From contig NZ_AOLK01000008.1 in assembly GCF_000336755.1 (NCBI RefSeq), positions 1 to 64,000 on the forward strand: a DNA stretch of 64,000 bases, written 5' to 3'. Position numbers and translations under genes: made by a program. Source of the stretch: Haloferax elongans ATCC BAA-1513 (GTDB taxonomy: Archaea; Halobacteriota; Halobacteria; Halobacteriales; Haloferacaceae). Of this stretch, positions 8,709-17,779 are shown in pieces. The notes under the pieces are model-generated. The model was not told where the DNA came from. It made no database searches and was given only the letters and a program-made list of their open reading frames with translations. Numbering within the stretch: the stretch's first letter is position 1; the number at the start of each line of letters is the position of its first letter.

Positions 8709-8841
8709 TACTCCGCCGAAGTGCGCGAGCGCAGATAACCTCGCTGAAGAGCGCGTCGAAGAGAAAGACGGCTGATACGAGAACGCGGGTCGAAAAGCGA
8801 GACGAAACAGGTCGCAACAGGACGAAACGGGACGAAGGTCG

Positions 8842-10554
8842 TTACTGCAGCGCTGCCAGGTCGAACTCGAACGCCGCGACGGGGAGTTCGAGGTCGTGTT
8901 CGACGATGACCTTCGGGTAGAGTTCGCCGACGATACCGACTTCCTCGCCGTCGATGACGACCGACGCGGTGCGGCCGGGGATGAACGACGGGTGTTCGGT
9001 CGCGGGCGTCTCTAGTTCGACACCGAAGTCGTTGCAGAGCGTCGCCAGGCGGGCCTTCGCGTCCTCGTAGGTCGCGTCGTGGCGGGCAAGGACGGCCGCG
9101 ACGTGGCGGGCCTCGGAGACCCGGGTGTTCTCGTCGTCGTCGCGGTGGGCCACGTGGCCGATTTCGGCGAGGTCCTGCGGGTACGCGCGGTGGGTGTTGT
9201 TCTCCAGCACCATCGTCAGCGAGGGCAGCACCCACGAGCGGAGCATGGTGTAGTCCTCGCTGTAGGGTTCGGTGATGGAGGTGGGTTCGCCGCCGCCGAG
9301 GACGTCGGAACCGGGTTCGATGTCCATCCGCTCGTAGTTCTCTTCCTCAGAAATCATGTGGAAGTTGAGCAGGTCCTCGAATCCGAGGCCGACGAGCGCG
9401 GTCCGCGCGGCGTCTTCGAGACGGGAGCGCTCGTGGCGCTGGCCAACCGTGCCAACGTCGGGGTAGCGCGGTTCGAGTTCGTTGAACCCGTAGGCGCGGC
9501 CCACGTCGTCGACGAGGTCGAGCGGGTGGAGCACGTCTACGCGGTACGGCGGGATGGAGACCTCGTAGACGGTCTCATCTCCCAGTTCCGCATCCGCGTC
9601 AAGACCGGAGCGCTCGAAGAGGTCGATGACCCCATCCATCTCCAAGTCGACGCCGAGGACCGTCTCGATGCGGTCGTGGCTGACGTGTTTTGTCTCGACT
9701 TCGAAGTCGGGTCGGACGACAGTTCCGCCCTCGTACTCGACTTCGACTTCCTCGATGGTCGCCCCGCGGGCGGCCAGCGCGTAGCAGATGATGTTGCACA
9801 TCCGGTCGATAGTCCACTGGTCGGTCCCGGTGAGTTCGACGAAGAGTTCTCGCGAGTCGGTCGTCACCTCGGTCCGGCGGCCGTTGATGACCGGCGGGAA
9901 CGAGAACAGGCCGATTTCGTCGTAGATGGCCGGGTAGCGCTCGTACTCAGAGACGAGGTCGGCGTACTTCCGACCCGTGTCGTGCTGTTCGAGCACTTCT
10001 GCGGGCGTGAGTTCCTCGTTGGAGTCGAGCGCGACGAAGGTGTCGCCGTCGGGTTCGATTCCCGTGTACGTGATGGCGTTTCCGGTGGACTGCTCGGAGA
10101 GCACGTCGCCTTTCAGCATCGTCAGGTCGTGGATGCCGATGGCACCCTTGGCGCGCTTGCGGCCCATCGTCGCGTGGAGTTTCTCCTGCAACTGGATGAG
10201 CGAGTCGAGCGCGGCCTCGTCTAAGTCGACACCGCGGACGACCGCACCCGTGACGTACGGGCGCTCTTCGGGGACCGACTCATCTACGACGATGGTCCAG
10301 TCGGGGTCGTTCGTCTTCGGAACGGTGACGCCGCGAGCGTCGCCGTACTGGTAGCGAAGCGACCGTGCGACGCCTTCGACCGAGAGGCGGTCCAGTCGGT
10401 CCGGGCCGAATTCGAGTTGGAACGCCCCGTCTTCGGTCACGCCCTCGAATTCGAGGCCGAGCGCGAACAGGTCGTCTTTGAACTCCTCGTCGGACTTCTC
10501 TTCGTGGCCGGTCAAACGGCGCAGTTCGTCTGGTTGAACGTCTACGACAGGCAT
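8842..10554 (-). CDS. pheT: phenylalanine--tRNA ligase beta subunit
   Basis: The 570-aa archaeal-type beta subunit forms the heterotetrameric PheRS with PheS. It holds the B3/B4 editing region, the B5 DNA-binding-like domain (IEEVEVEYEGGTVVRPDFE, IPPYRVDVLHPLDLVDDVGRAYG) and the inactive synthetase-like domain with FHMISEEENYERMDIEPGSDV. It is shorter than bacterial PheT, lacking the N-terminal EMAP-type and C-terminal FDX-ACB domains, as is normal for archaea. Its ATG overlaps the pheS stop by one base (TAATG), so the two are translationally coupled. Confidence 0.95.
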   Translation of the reverse strand: MPVVDVQPDELRRLTGHEEKSDEEFKDDLFALGLEFEGVTEDGAFQLEFGPDRLDRLSVEGVARSLRYQYGDARGVTVPKTNDPDWTIVVDESVPEERPYVTGAVVRGVDLDEAALDSLIQLQEKLHATMGRKRAKGAIGIHDLTMLKGDVLSEQSTGNAITYTGIEPDGDTFVALDSNEELTPAEVLEQHDTGRKYADLVSEYERYPAIYDEIGLFSFPPVINGRRTEVTTDSRELFVELTGTDQWTIDRMCNIICYALAARGATIEEVEVEYEGGTVVRPDFEVETKHVSHDRIETVLGVDLEMDGVIDLFERSGLDADAELGDETVYEVSIPPYRVDVLHPLDLVDDVGRAYGFNELEPRYPDVGTVGQRHERSRLEDAARTALVGLGFEDLLNFHMISEEENYERMDIEPGSDVLGGGEPTSITEPYSEDYTMLRSWVLPSLTMVLENNTHRAYPQDLAEIGHVAHRDDDENTRVSEARHVAAVLARHDATYEDAKARLATLCNDFGVELETPATEHPSFIPGRTASVVIDGEEVGIVGELYPKVIVEHDLELPVAAFEFDLAALQ

Positions 10555-12053
10555 TATCGGAGCACCTCCGTCTCGCGGAGTAAGTCGAGGTCACACAGCG
10601 TTCCGTGAACGTCGCGGATGTCGTCGAACCCGTACATGAGCATCAGCAGGCGCTCCAGCGCGAGGCCCCACGCCATGACGTCGCACTCGACGCCGAGCGG
10701 GCGAAGCACTTCCTCGCGGAACATACCGGAGTTCCCGATTTCGATGAGTTCGTTCGTCTCCGGGTGTCGGCCGAACAGCTCGAACGACGGTTCCGTGTAG
10801 GGGTTGTAGTGCGGCTTGAACTGGATGTCCGTGATGCCGAAATGAGAGTAGAACTCCTCGAAGGTGCCCATCAGGTCGCGCACCGAGAGGTCTTCGGCCA
10901 TCACCCAGCCCTCGATTTGATAGAATTCGAGCAGGTGCGTCGGGTCGAGCGTGTCGTTGCGGTAGACCTTCTCGACCGAGAAGTACCGCTGCGGCGGCTC
11001 TAACTCGCCGACTTCGTGGCCGGAGAGGTAGCGCATCGACAGCGACGTGGTGTGGCCGCGAAGCGCGACGGCGCGGGCGAAGTCCTCGCTCCACGGCGAG
11101 TGATAGCCGTCACCGTCGTCGCCGACACCGTTCAGATGCGACGAGCGAACGCGGTCGATGAGGTCTTCGGGGATGTCCTCCATCGGCGGCACGTCGAGGG
11201 CGAAACGGTCCCAGTGGGTGCGCGCCGGGTGGTCCTGCGGCATGAACAGACAGTCGTTAATCCAGAAGTCCGCGTCGGCGTGGGGGCCTTCCATCTCGGA
11301 GAAGCCCATGCCGACGAGCACGTCCTTCACGCGGTCTGCAGTCTGCCGGAGGATGTGTTTCTTGCCACCGCGCACTTCGGGTGCGTCGGCTTCGACGTTG
11401 TACTCAGTGAACTCGACGTCTTCCCACTCACCGGAGGTGAGCATCTCGGGAGTGAGTCGGTCGACCGTCTCGGCCGTCTCGACGCCCTCCATCAGCGCCG
11501 TCACACCCTCGTCGGTGAGGGTGACAGCGCGGATGGTTCGCTCGTGGCGAACGACGAGCTTCCGCGATTCGAGTTGGTCGAGAACGTCGGTATCGACTGT
11601 CTCGCCCGCGGCGAGAGCCGAGAGGGCAGCCGCTTCCCCGTCAGCGTCGGGGTCGGCGTCCGCGTCGGGCACGAGTTCGCCCGAGTCGATGTGGCCGTAG
11701 CCCTTTCGCGCGAAGTTCGAAAGCGCGATGTCCACCTGCGGGCCGCCGAGCGAGGAGGCACCGATGACTTGGCCCATCTGGACCGCGTCGCCGCCGCCGA
11801 CGTCCATGGCGGCGCGGTAGAGCCGAATCTCTGGCAGGCCGTCGTCGGCGTATTCGACGCCTTCGTCGGTCAGTTCGACGTCCTCTTCGACGGTCTCTGT
11901 GACCGTGACGAGGCCGTCGTCGCGGAGGTCGAAGACCGCACCCGTCACCGTCTCGGGTTTCAGGTCCGTCGCCTCCGCTAGCTGTGCTATCGTCCGTTCG
12001 TCTGTGGCGCTCGCGGCGTTCAACACCGCGACCTGTGATTCCGGAAGTCGCAT
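10554..12053 (-). CDS. pheS: phenylalanine--tRNA ligase alpha subunit
   Basis: The 499-aa catalytic subunit of PheRS activates phenylalanine and attaches it to tRNA-Phe. The N-terminal 200 residues are winged-helix-like DNA-binding repeats, as in archaeal and eukaryotic PheS (MRLPESQVAVLNAASATDERTI...). The class II core follows: motif 1 near KHILRQTADRVKDVLVGMGFSEMEGPHAD, motif 2 near FSVEKVYRNDTLDPTHLLEFYQ, and motif 3 MAWGLALERLLMLMYGFDDIRD near the C-terminus. It is first in the pheST operon. No attenuator or leader peptide is apparent upstream. Confidence 0.95.
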   Translation of the reverse strand: MRLPESQVAVLNAASATDERTIAQLAEATDLKPETVTGAVFDLRDDGLVTVTETVEEDVELTDEGVEYADDGLPEIRLYRAAMDVGGGDAVQMGQVIGASSLGGPQVDIALSNFARKGYGHIDSGELVPDADADPDADGEAAALSALAAGETVDTDVLDQLESRKLVVRHERTIRAVTLTDEGVTALMEGVETAETVDRLTPEMLTSGEWEDVEFTEYNVEADAPEVRGGKKHILRQTADRVKDVLVGMGFSEMEGPHADADFWINDCLFMPQDHPARTHWDRFALDVPPMEDIPEDLIDRVRSSHLNGVGDDGDGYHSPWSEDFARAVALRGHTTSLSMRYLSGHEVGELEPPQRYFSVEKVYRNDTLDPTHLLEFYQIEGWVMAEDLSVRDLMGTFEEFYSHFGITDIQFKPHYNPYTEPSFELFGRHPETNELIEIGNSGMFREEVLRPLGVECDVMAWGLALERLLMLMYGFDDIRDVHGTLCDLDLLRETEVLR

Positions 12054-12446
12054 CTGGTTCGTTGTGGCGTTAGCCGTCTGGGAGTCGGTTAGCAGTTTCG
12101 AAGCCTCGCCGGTCTGGTGAGTTTGACCGAATGAGTCGGTTTCGTCCGCCGGGCGCGGTCACACCCGAGCGAAGTCCGCCGACCTCAGGCGGTCAGAAAG
12201 AAGAAGCCGAACCCGTCGGTGGTCGGTTCGCGAGTGACGCAGACACCATCACTGACAGGCTCGGAGGTCATTATCTTCGAGGATGCCGCGTTCATTCAAA
12301 ACAATTGCGGAATTGTGGGGTATGGTGCCATGACTTGCACTGCTGCCACCAGCCACGAACAGGGTTCCCGTTGGCGTTCCCCCTCACTCCTCAGAGTTGA
12401 TAGGGTACCTTCATATCAGCAGCACTCCCACGGACGACGAAGACGA
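12054..12446. other. 393-bp intergenic region between pheS and a small gene
   Basis: This divergent intergenic region has no supported gene; reading frames through it (such as 12131-12400) lack haloarchaeal composition. A less GC-rich patch lies near 12265-12330. TTCATATC at about 12411-12418 is a plausible TATA box for the gene starting at 12447. I found no tRNA fold. Confidence 0.5.
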
Positions 12447-12713
12447 ATGCGAGACTTGGCTGCTGACCTGCAGACGATTCGACTCGGAGAAGAAGCGTCG
12501 CTCATCGTCAAACCGCCGAACCGCCCCGACGACAGGGACGACGTCGAGGCCGTGCTCGTTCAGTCGAACCCAGCCTACGAGTTCGACGACGGCGAGTTGA
12601 CCTATCGAGTCGTCGAAGAGAGCGGTCGGTTTCGCGTTCTCGCATCGCGCGACGTCGCCGACCCCGTTCGCGAACTCGGCGAACTCCGCGCCGTTGTCAA
12701 CATGAGCGGGTGA
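12447..12713 (+). CDS. conserved haloarchaeal hypothetical protein, 88 aa
   Basis: The acidic soluble protein reads MRDLAADLQTIRLGEEASLI, ending REL GELRAVVNMSG. It has no known motif I can name; the mixed alpha-beta pattern (ASLIVKPP, EAVLVQSNP, LTYRVVEES, FRVLASRD) suggests a small domain. The ATG at 12447 is chosen because a TATA-like element sits about 30 bases upstream; the frame is open further (to 12219) but through promoter DNA. Function is unknown. Confidence 0.65.
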   Translation: MRDLAADLQTIRLGEEASLIVKPPNRPDDRDDVEAVLVQSNPAYEFDDGELTYRVVEESGRFRVLASRDVADPVRELGELRAVVNMSG

Positions 12714-12749
12714 GGCGTTTTCGCGTTCTTGCGGCGAGTCTTCGGTCCT

Positions 12750-13895
12750 CTACGCCACGTTCTGTTCGGTGAGCGTCTCGCCTGATTCGAACCGGTCGAG
12801 CGACAGCGCCGACACGTCCACCTCGCAGGCGTCCTCGTCGAGGCACATGTCGGCCACTGCCTCGCCCGTCGCAGGTGCGTGCTGGAACCCGTGGCCGGAA
12901 AAACCGGCCGCGACGACGAACCCCGGTTCGACCTCGTCCAGAATCGCGTGATGGTCGGGCGTGACGGCGTACAGACCGGCCCATCCGTTTCGAATCCGCG
13001 TCTCCGGCCCGAAGTAGGCCGCGCAGTCGTCGGCCCGCTCGGTCGCTTCGACCGCCCAGTCGACGTCCATCGACTCGTCGAATCGGTCGGGGTCGACGTC
13101 CGGGTCGGACTCCGAGAAGTGCCCGCCGACGATGGCCGTTTCCTCACGCTCGGGGCGGAAGTACGACCCCGTATCGAGGTCGATTGTTAGCGGCGCGTCC
13201 TCGGGGAGGTCCCCCTCAGGTTCGACGACCGCAATCTGTCGGCGGCGCGGTGCGATTGGCAGGTCGATATCTGCAAGCGCAGCAATCTGGTTCGCCCACG
13301 CGCCCGCCGCATTCACTACCGCGTCGGCTTCGAGTGTCTCGTCGGGCGTCTCGACCAGCCAGCGGTCGCCGTCTCGTGTGAGGTCGGCCACTGGCGTCTT
13401 CGTCCGAATGTCACCACCCTCGGAGCGAACCGCGTCTGCGAATCCCTGTACCGCCGAGTGCGGATCGGCGATGCCGTCGGCGGGCGAGTAGGTCGCCGCG
13501 ACGAACTCGTCCGCCCGGAGTTCGGGGACGTACTCGCGTGCTTCTTCGGGGTCGATGAGACGACTCGGCGCGCCCGCGTCGTTCTGCATTTCGACGTTAT
13601 CGTGGAAGGCCGCCGCCGTCTCGTCGGTCCGGGCGAGAAAGAGATAGCCCGGTCGCCGGTAGTCGATACTGACCCCGAATTCGTCGTCGAACGACTCCCA
13701 GACGGGGATACTCGCCAACGAGAGCTCTACGTTCACCCGCGTCGAGAACTGTGTTCGAATCCCGCCTGCTGCCCGCCCGGTACTTCCGCCGCCGAGTGTC
13801 CCCGCCTCGCAGACGGTGACCTCGCCACCGCGTTCGGCGATGGCGTGCGCGCAAGCGAGTCCGGTAACGCCGCCGCCGACGATGAGAACGTGCAT
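12750..13895 (-). CDS. FAD-dependent amino-acid oxidoreductase (DAO family)
   Basis: The 381-aa protein has the N-terminal ADP-binding fold VLIVGGGVTGLACAHAIAERG and the GR/GGIRTQF segment after it, typical of the D-amino-acid oxidase/sarcosine or glycine oxidase family. The C-terminal FAD-contact region reads AAGFSGHGFQHAPATGEAVADM, with NGWAGLYAVTPDHHAILDEVE before it. It probably oxidises a secondary or D-amino acid with oxygen or an electron carrier. A divergent ornithine cyclodeaminase homologue is next, hinting at cyclic imino-acid metabolism, but the substrate is not shown by sequence. Confidence 0.85.
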   Translation of the reverse strand: MHVLIVGGGVTGLACAHAIAERGGEVTVCEAGTLGGGSTGRAAGGIRTQFSTRVNVELSLASIPVWESFDDEFGVSIDYRRPGYLFLARTDETAAAFHDNVEMQNDAGAPSRLIDPEEAREYVPELRADEFVAATYSPADGIADPHSAVQGFADAVRSEGGDIRTKTPVADLTRDGDRWLVETPDETLEADAVVNAAGAWANQIAALADIDLPIAPRRRQIAVVEPEGDLPEDAPLTIDLDTGSYFRPEREETAIVGGHFSESDPDVDPDRFDESMDVDWAVEATERADDCAAYFGPETRIRNGWAGLYAVTPDHHAILDEVEPGFVVAAGFSGHGFQHAPATGEAVADMCLDEDACEVDVSALSLDRFESGETLTEQNVA

Positions 13896-14010
13896 GGTGG
13901 TTTCTGATTTGGTGCACCAATATGAGTGTGTCTGTCACACAGCAGCATAGACCACGGGGGAAGTCACCATCCTGCAAAAACTTCACCTCAGTGCCACGAG
14001 TACTGAACGT

Positions 14011-15033
14011 ATGGTCCGAATTCTCTCGACCGACGCCGTTCGCGACCTGCTCTCGCTCACGGAGTTGTTTCCCGTGGTCGAAGACGCGTTCGTGAAACAA
14101 GGCCGGGGCGAGGTGGAACGACCGCCTCGACCACACTTTCCGGTCGGTATCGACGTCGACCGGGTGAGAGACGGAAGCGGGCCGAACCTCCCTGACGGTG
14201 GGGCCAGTTCGCGTCCACCACTCGGAACTGCGCTGACCATGCCCGCGTACATCCACGGCCGCGACGTGTACGCGACGAAACTCGTCTCACTCCACTCGGG
14301 GAACGACGAACACGGACTTCCCACCCTGAACGCACAGGTGATGCTGACCGACGCGACGACTGGCTTACCACTCTCGCTCCTCGACGGAACGACGCTCACG
14401 AACGCCCGAACTGGCTGTATCGGCGGGTTAGCCGTACAGTACCTCGCTTCGGACCCGATTCGACTCGGTGTTATCGGCGCGGGCACGCAAGCCCGGTGGC
14501 AGACACGCGCCATCGCCGCGGCCTCCGAAGTCGAGTCGATTAGCATCTTCTCGCCGACGAAAGAGAGTCGCGAGGCGTGCGCGGCCGACCTCCGCGACGA
14601 AGGACTGCCCGCCGAGGCGGTGTTGACGCCGAAAAAAGCCGTCTCGGATGCGACCGTCGTCGTCACCGCAACGACCAGCGTCGAACCCGTCTTCACCGGT
14701 GAGTGGCTCGACCCCGGAACGCTCGTCGTCGCCATCGGAGCCTACACCGGCGAGATGCAGGAACTCGGCCCGGTGGTGTTCGACCGAGCAGCCCAGGTCT
14801 TCGCCGACGTCCCCGAGGAAGTCGCCGAAATTGGGGATATCCGCGAAGCGGGGCTCTCTGAGTCCGACCTCGTCCCACTCTCAGACGTGTTCGAGGGTGT
14901 TGCTGGCCGCGACGCCGCCGACGAGATTCTGGTCGTCGAGAGCGTCGGCTCGGCGGTTCTGGATGCGGCGGCCGCAGAGTATCTCTACAACAAAGCGCAG
15001 GAACGAGACGTCGGTGAGGACATCGGGTTGTAA
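14011..15033 (+). CDS. ornithine cyclodeaminase / mu-crystallin family protein
   Basis: This 340-aa NAD(P)-dependent enzyme family includes ornithine cyclodeaminase, archaeal alanine dehydrogenase and ketimine reductase. Hallmarks are YATKLVSLHSGND (substrate lysine), DATTGLPLSLLDGTTLTNARTG, the Rossmann motif LGVIGAGTQARWQTRAI, and VVTATTSVEPVF followed by GTLVVAIGAYTGEMQEL. Which activity applies is unclear. The divergent DAO-family gene upstream suggests they share an amino-acid or imino-acid pathway. It converges on trpS. Confidence 0.85.
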   Translation: MVRILSTDAVRDLLSLTELFPVVEDAFVKQGRGEVERPPRPHFPVGIDVDRVRDGSGPNLPDGGASSRPPLGTALTMPAYIHGRDVYATKLVSLHSGNDEHGLPTLNAQVMLTDATTGLPLSLLDGTTLTNARTGCIGGLAVQYLASDPIRLGVIGAGTQARWQTRAIAAASEVESISIFSPTKESREACAADLRDEGLPAEAVLTPKKAVSDATVVVTATTSVEPVFTGEWLDPGTLVVAIGAYTGEMQELGPVVFDRAAQVFADVPEEVAEIGDIREAGLSESDLVPLSDVFEGVAGRDAADEILVVESVGSAVLDAAAAEYLYNKAQERDVGEDIGL

Positions 15034-15063
15034 CCGAGTGGGTGCTTGCGAGCAGCCGCCTCG

Positions 15064-16653
15064 CTAATGCTCGGCGGCTACCCCTCGTCGCTCCGTCTCT
15101 AAGTCGATATCGAGCGAATCGAGGACTTCTTTCGCCTCTTCGCGCTTTTCCTGATGGTCTTCGAGGAATTCGCGCATCAGCGTCGCGGCCTGCTCCTTGC
15201 ACCCGCCGCAGAGACGCTCTCCACCGACACATTCGTCGTAGACCTCCTTGGCGAATTCGTCGTCGTCGCCGGTCAGGAGGTACGCGTAGAGTTCGTAGAC
15301 GGGACATTTGTCGGCCTCACCGCCGAGTTCGCGCTGCTCTTCGGCAGTGTCGCGGCCGCCGGTCGTGGCGGATTTGACCTTGTTGTAGCCGTCTTCGGGG
15401 TCATCGAGCAGCGAGATGTGACTCGCCGGAATCGACGAGGACATCTTGCCGCCCGTCAGGCCGGTCATGAAGCGGTGGTAGATGGACGACGGCGGGATGA
15501 AACCGTAGCCGCCGTGGTTGGCTTCGACCTCGCGGGCGAGTTCCTCGGCCTCCGCAACGTCGAGGTCGAAGGCATCGATGTGCTGGTCGTAGCGGCGCTT
15601 TTCGCCCTCGACATCCTCGATGAGCGCCTCGAACGCCTCGTCGGTCGCCTGTCGGGCGAAAAATCGGATGCGCCGGCGCAGTGGTTCCATCCCGGCGTTT
15701 TCGAGCTTCTCGACCGCCGAGTCACGAACCGACTCAGCCACGAGAACGCCGTGCTCGTCGAGGTCGGCGTCGGCGACCCAGTCAGCCGCTTCGCCGCACC
15801 GCGGCATGTCGGAGTCTTCGGCGTACTCCTCGCGGGCGTCGTAGGCGGCCGCGACGACCAGTCGTTCCGTGTCGTCGAGTTCGAAACTCGCGAACGCCTC
15901 GGTCACCTTGAAGAATCGCATCCGAGTCGTCAGGTCGCGAGCGAACCGAACGTGGGGGTCCTGGTCGGGGCCGACCGGGATGACCGTCGGTTGTGGCTCG
16001 TCCAACTGCGGGTAGAGGATGTCGGCCATCTGCGTGACGACCGACTGCATGTGCGAGATGTTGGTCTCGCCGTCGAAGCCGTAGATGGACTGGAACTCGG
16101 AGAAGTTGGCCTTCCCGCCGAGTTCGAAGGCGAGTCGCTGGAGGCGGTCGTTGTCCGACTGCCGGTAGAGTTCGCCCTCCTCGACGTCGAAGCCGAGCGC
16201 GATGAGCGACAGCAGGTAGTCGCGGCTGTGTTCGTTGATTTCCTCCCAGTCGATGCCGCGGGCAGAGTGAGCCTCCATGTCGGCGATGAGGCCGTAGGCG
16301 TCGCCACCCTGCTGTTGATGCCAGATTATCTCGTCGAAGACGAGTTTGTGGCCGATGTGGGGGTCGCCGGTCGGCATGAAGCCCGAGAGGACGGCGAAGT
16401 CGTCGCCGTCGCGCATGGCTTCGAGGACCGGCCGGTAGTCGCGGTGGCCGAAGATGACGCCGCGACGCATCAGATAGTGGGGGTTCGGAACCTCGTCGAG
16501 GACTTCGTCGAACTCCTCGATGCCGAACTCCTCGAACAACTTCCGGTAGTCGGCGATGGTCGACGAGCCCCACGGATCGAGAGCGACTTCGTCTGCTCCC
16601 TGTGCTGTACCGCCGTCGGTGCGGATTCGCTCCGCGGGTTCGTCTCGTGTCAT
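15064..16653 (-). CDS. trpS: tryptophan--tRNA ligase
   Basis: This 529-aa archaeal/eukaryal-type class Ic synthetase charges tRNA-Trp. The HIGH motif is exact (PHIGHK, residues 99-102), and the KMSKS equivalent reads GGKMSSS (403-407). Other marks are VIPVGPDQDPHVRFARDL and the CGGCKEQAATLMREFLEDHQ C-terminal segment found in archaeal TrpS. It is longer than bacterial TrpS, with an internal acidic insertion (about 250-330). Its ATG overlaps the endA stop codon (ATGA), so endA-trpS form an operon. In Haloferax the pre-tRNA-Trp carries an intron, so pairing these genes makes sense. Confidence 0.95.
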   Translation of the reverse strand: MTRDEPAERIRTDGGTAQGADEVALDPWGSSTIADYRKLFEEFGIEEFDEVLDEVPNPHYLMRRGVIFGHRDYRPVLEAMRDGDDFAVLSGFMPTGDPHIGHKLVFDEIIWHQQQGGDAYGLIADMEAHSARGIDWEEINEHSRDYLLSLIALGFDVEEGELYRQSDNDRLQRLAFELGGKANFSEFQSIYGFDGETNISHMQSVVTQMADILYPQLDEPQPTVIPVGPDQDPHVRFARDLTTRMRFFKVTEAFASFELDDTERLVVAAAYDAREEYAEDSDMPRCGEAADWVADADLDEHGVLVAESVRDSAVEKLENAGMEPLRRRIRFFARQATDEAFEALIEDVEGEKRRYDQHIDAFDLDVAEAEELAREVEANHGGYGFIPPSSIYHRFMTGLTGGKMSSSIPASHISLLDDPEDGYNKVKSATTGGRDTAEEQRELGGEADKCPVYELYAYLLTGDDDEFAKEVYDECVGGERLCGGCKEQAATLMREFLEDHQEKREEAKEVLDSLDIDLETERRGVAAEH

Positions 16654-17669
16654 GGCGTGAGCCGACTGACCGAAAGCCAGTCTATCTCTCCCTTGGCGTC
16701 GGTCAGCGCAAAAACCATTCGCTTGCGGACACCGCCGGCGAGTCGCACGTCCAGCGAGAGGTTCCGCGGGACGAACGTGTGGTCGGGCGTGACCACGCGC
16801 ACGAGGAACTCGGAGTGCGAGAGGTCGTCGACCGTCTCGAAGTCCGTGTAGACACGGAAGTCGGAACCGAACTTGAACCCGCTTTTGGGGACCGTTCCGA
16901 CCTCCCGAAGCACGGTGTAGACCGCCAGACGACGGTCGAATCGGTCGCCTTCGACTTCCCGGCCACGTTCGACGACTTCGTCGGCGTCGATGTCGAGTGC
17001 ACCCTGTCGCGCGAGGTAGGCCGCTTCGAGAAGTGAGAGTTGAAGCGGGCCACTGTCGGCGTTGCGGCCGTAGAGTCGCTGGCCGAAGAAGCCGCCCTGA
17101 TAGAGGCGGTCCACGCCGGTCGAGACCAGCGCACGGTCAGAGAGCAGGTCGGCGTCGAGGTCGGCCGGGAGGTCCTCCGCGGCCGTTCCCTCGGGCGAAT
17201 CGCCCTCGGTGTCGAAGTACGTCAAGTCGCCGTCCTCGTCGACGATGGCGAGGACCACATCACCGAGCGAATTGACGGGAATCGGCTGGCGCTCGCCGAC
17301 GACGCGAACGCGATACTCCACGTCGCCATCCCACGGGCCTTTCCCGCGGGGGTAGACGAGGAAGTCCGCTCCCGCCGGGTCGTCAACGCCCGGCCAGTCC
17401 TCGCGCGCAGGCGAGAGATAGAATCCCCGGTCGCGGAGGTCTTTGTACACGACGAAGTCGAGCGTGGTGCCAGTGTGGGCGAGGAGGTCGCGCAGGCCCA
17501 TTCCGTCCACGCTGTCGATGTCGCCGCGAGACAGGAGATGTGCGGCTTCGACGGGCGCGACGTCGAGGTCGTTGCCACCTGTTGGTCGGCCGTACCCCCG
17601 TGAGTCGTAGAACCGCTGTCGGGCGTCGCCCGGGAGGTGGACGACACCGTCTTCGAGGCGTCCTTGCAT
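16650..17669 (-). CDS. endA: tRNA-splicing endonuclease EndA
   Basis: The 339-aa protein is the fused two-repeat (alpha2-type) form that cuts archaeal introns at the bulge-helix-bulge of pre-tRNAs and rRNAs. The catalytic triad is visible in the C-terminal repeat: Tyr274 (FRVYTDFE), His285 (LSHSEFLV) and Lys316 (GGVRKRMVFAL), with the usual spacing of about 11 and 31 residues. The N-terminal repeat lacks the triad. The start MQGRLEDGVVHLPGDARQ (ATG at 17669) begins at the conserved N-terminus; the frame upstream to 17849 is Arg-rich and not credible. It overlaps trpS by four bases. Confidence 0.93.
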   Translation of the reverse strand: MQGRLEDGVVHLPGDARQRFYDSRGYGRPTGGNDLDVAPVEAAHLLSRGDIDSVDGMGLRDLLAHTGTTLDFVVYKDLRDRGFYLSPAREDWPGVDDPAGADFLVYPRGKGPWDGDVEYRVRVVGERQPIPVNSLGDVVLAIVDEDGDLTYFDTEGDSPEGTAAEDLPADLDADLLSDRALVSTGVDRLYQGGFFGQRLYGRNADSGPLQLSLLEAAYLARQGALDIDADEVVERGREVEGDRFDRRLAVYTVLREVGTVPKSGFKFGSDFRVYTDFETVDDLSHSEFLVRVVTPDHTFVPRNLSLDVRLAGGVRKRMVFALTDAKGEIDWLSVSRLTP

Positions 17670-17779
17670 ACCCGATTCGGGGGCGGGCGACGACAAAGGG
17701 CCTGCGATGCGAGCGGCCGAGACCGGCGGAAGACCATGTCGCCATCGCCGGGACCACGGGCGGCGACGCGGATTCCCAG

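Noticed and set aside
12131-12400. 89-codon frame in the pheS upstream region
   Set aside because: No haloarchaeal codon bias, no conserved pattern, and it overlaps the promoter area of the gene at 12447.
15154-16851. 565-codon plus-strand frame opposite trpS
   Set aside because: It is a long antisense frame produced by GC-biased codons of trpS; its composition (Val/Asp/Glu repeats of complementary codons) and lack of domains mark it as a shadow.
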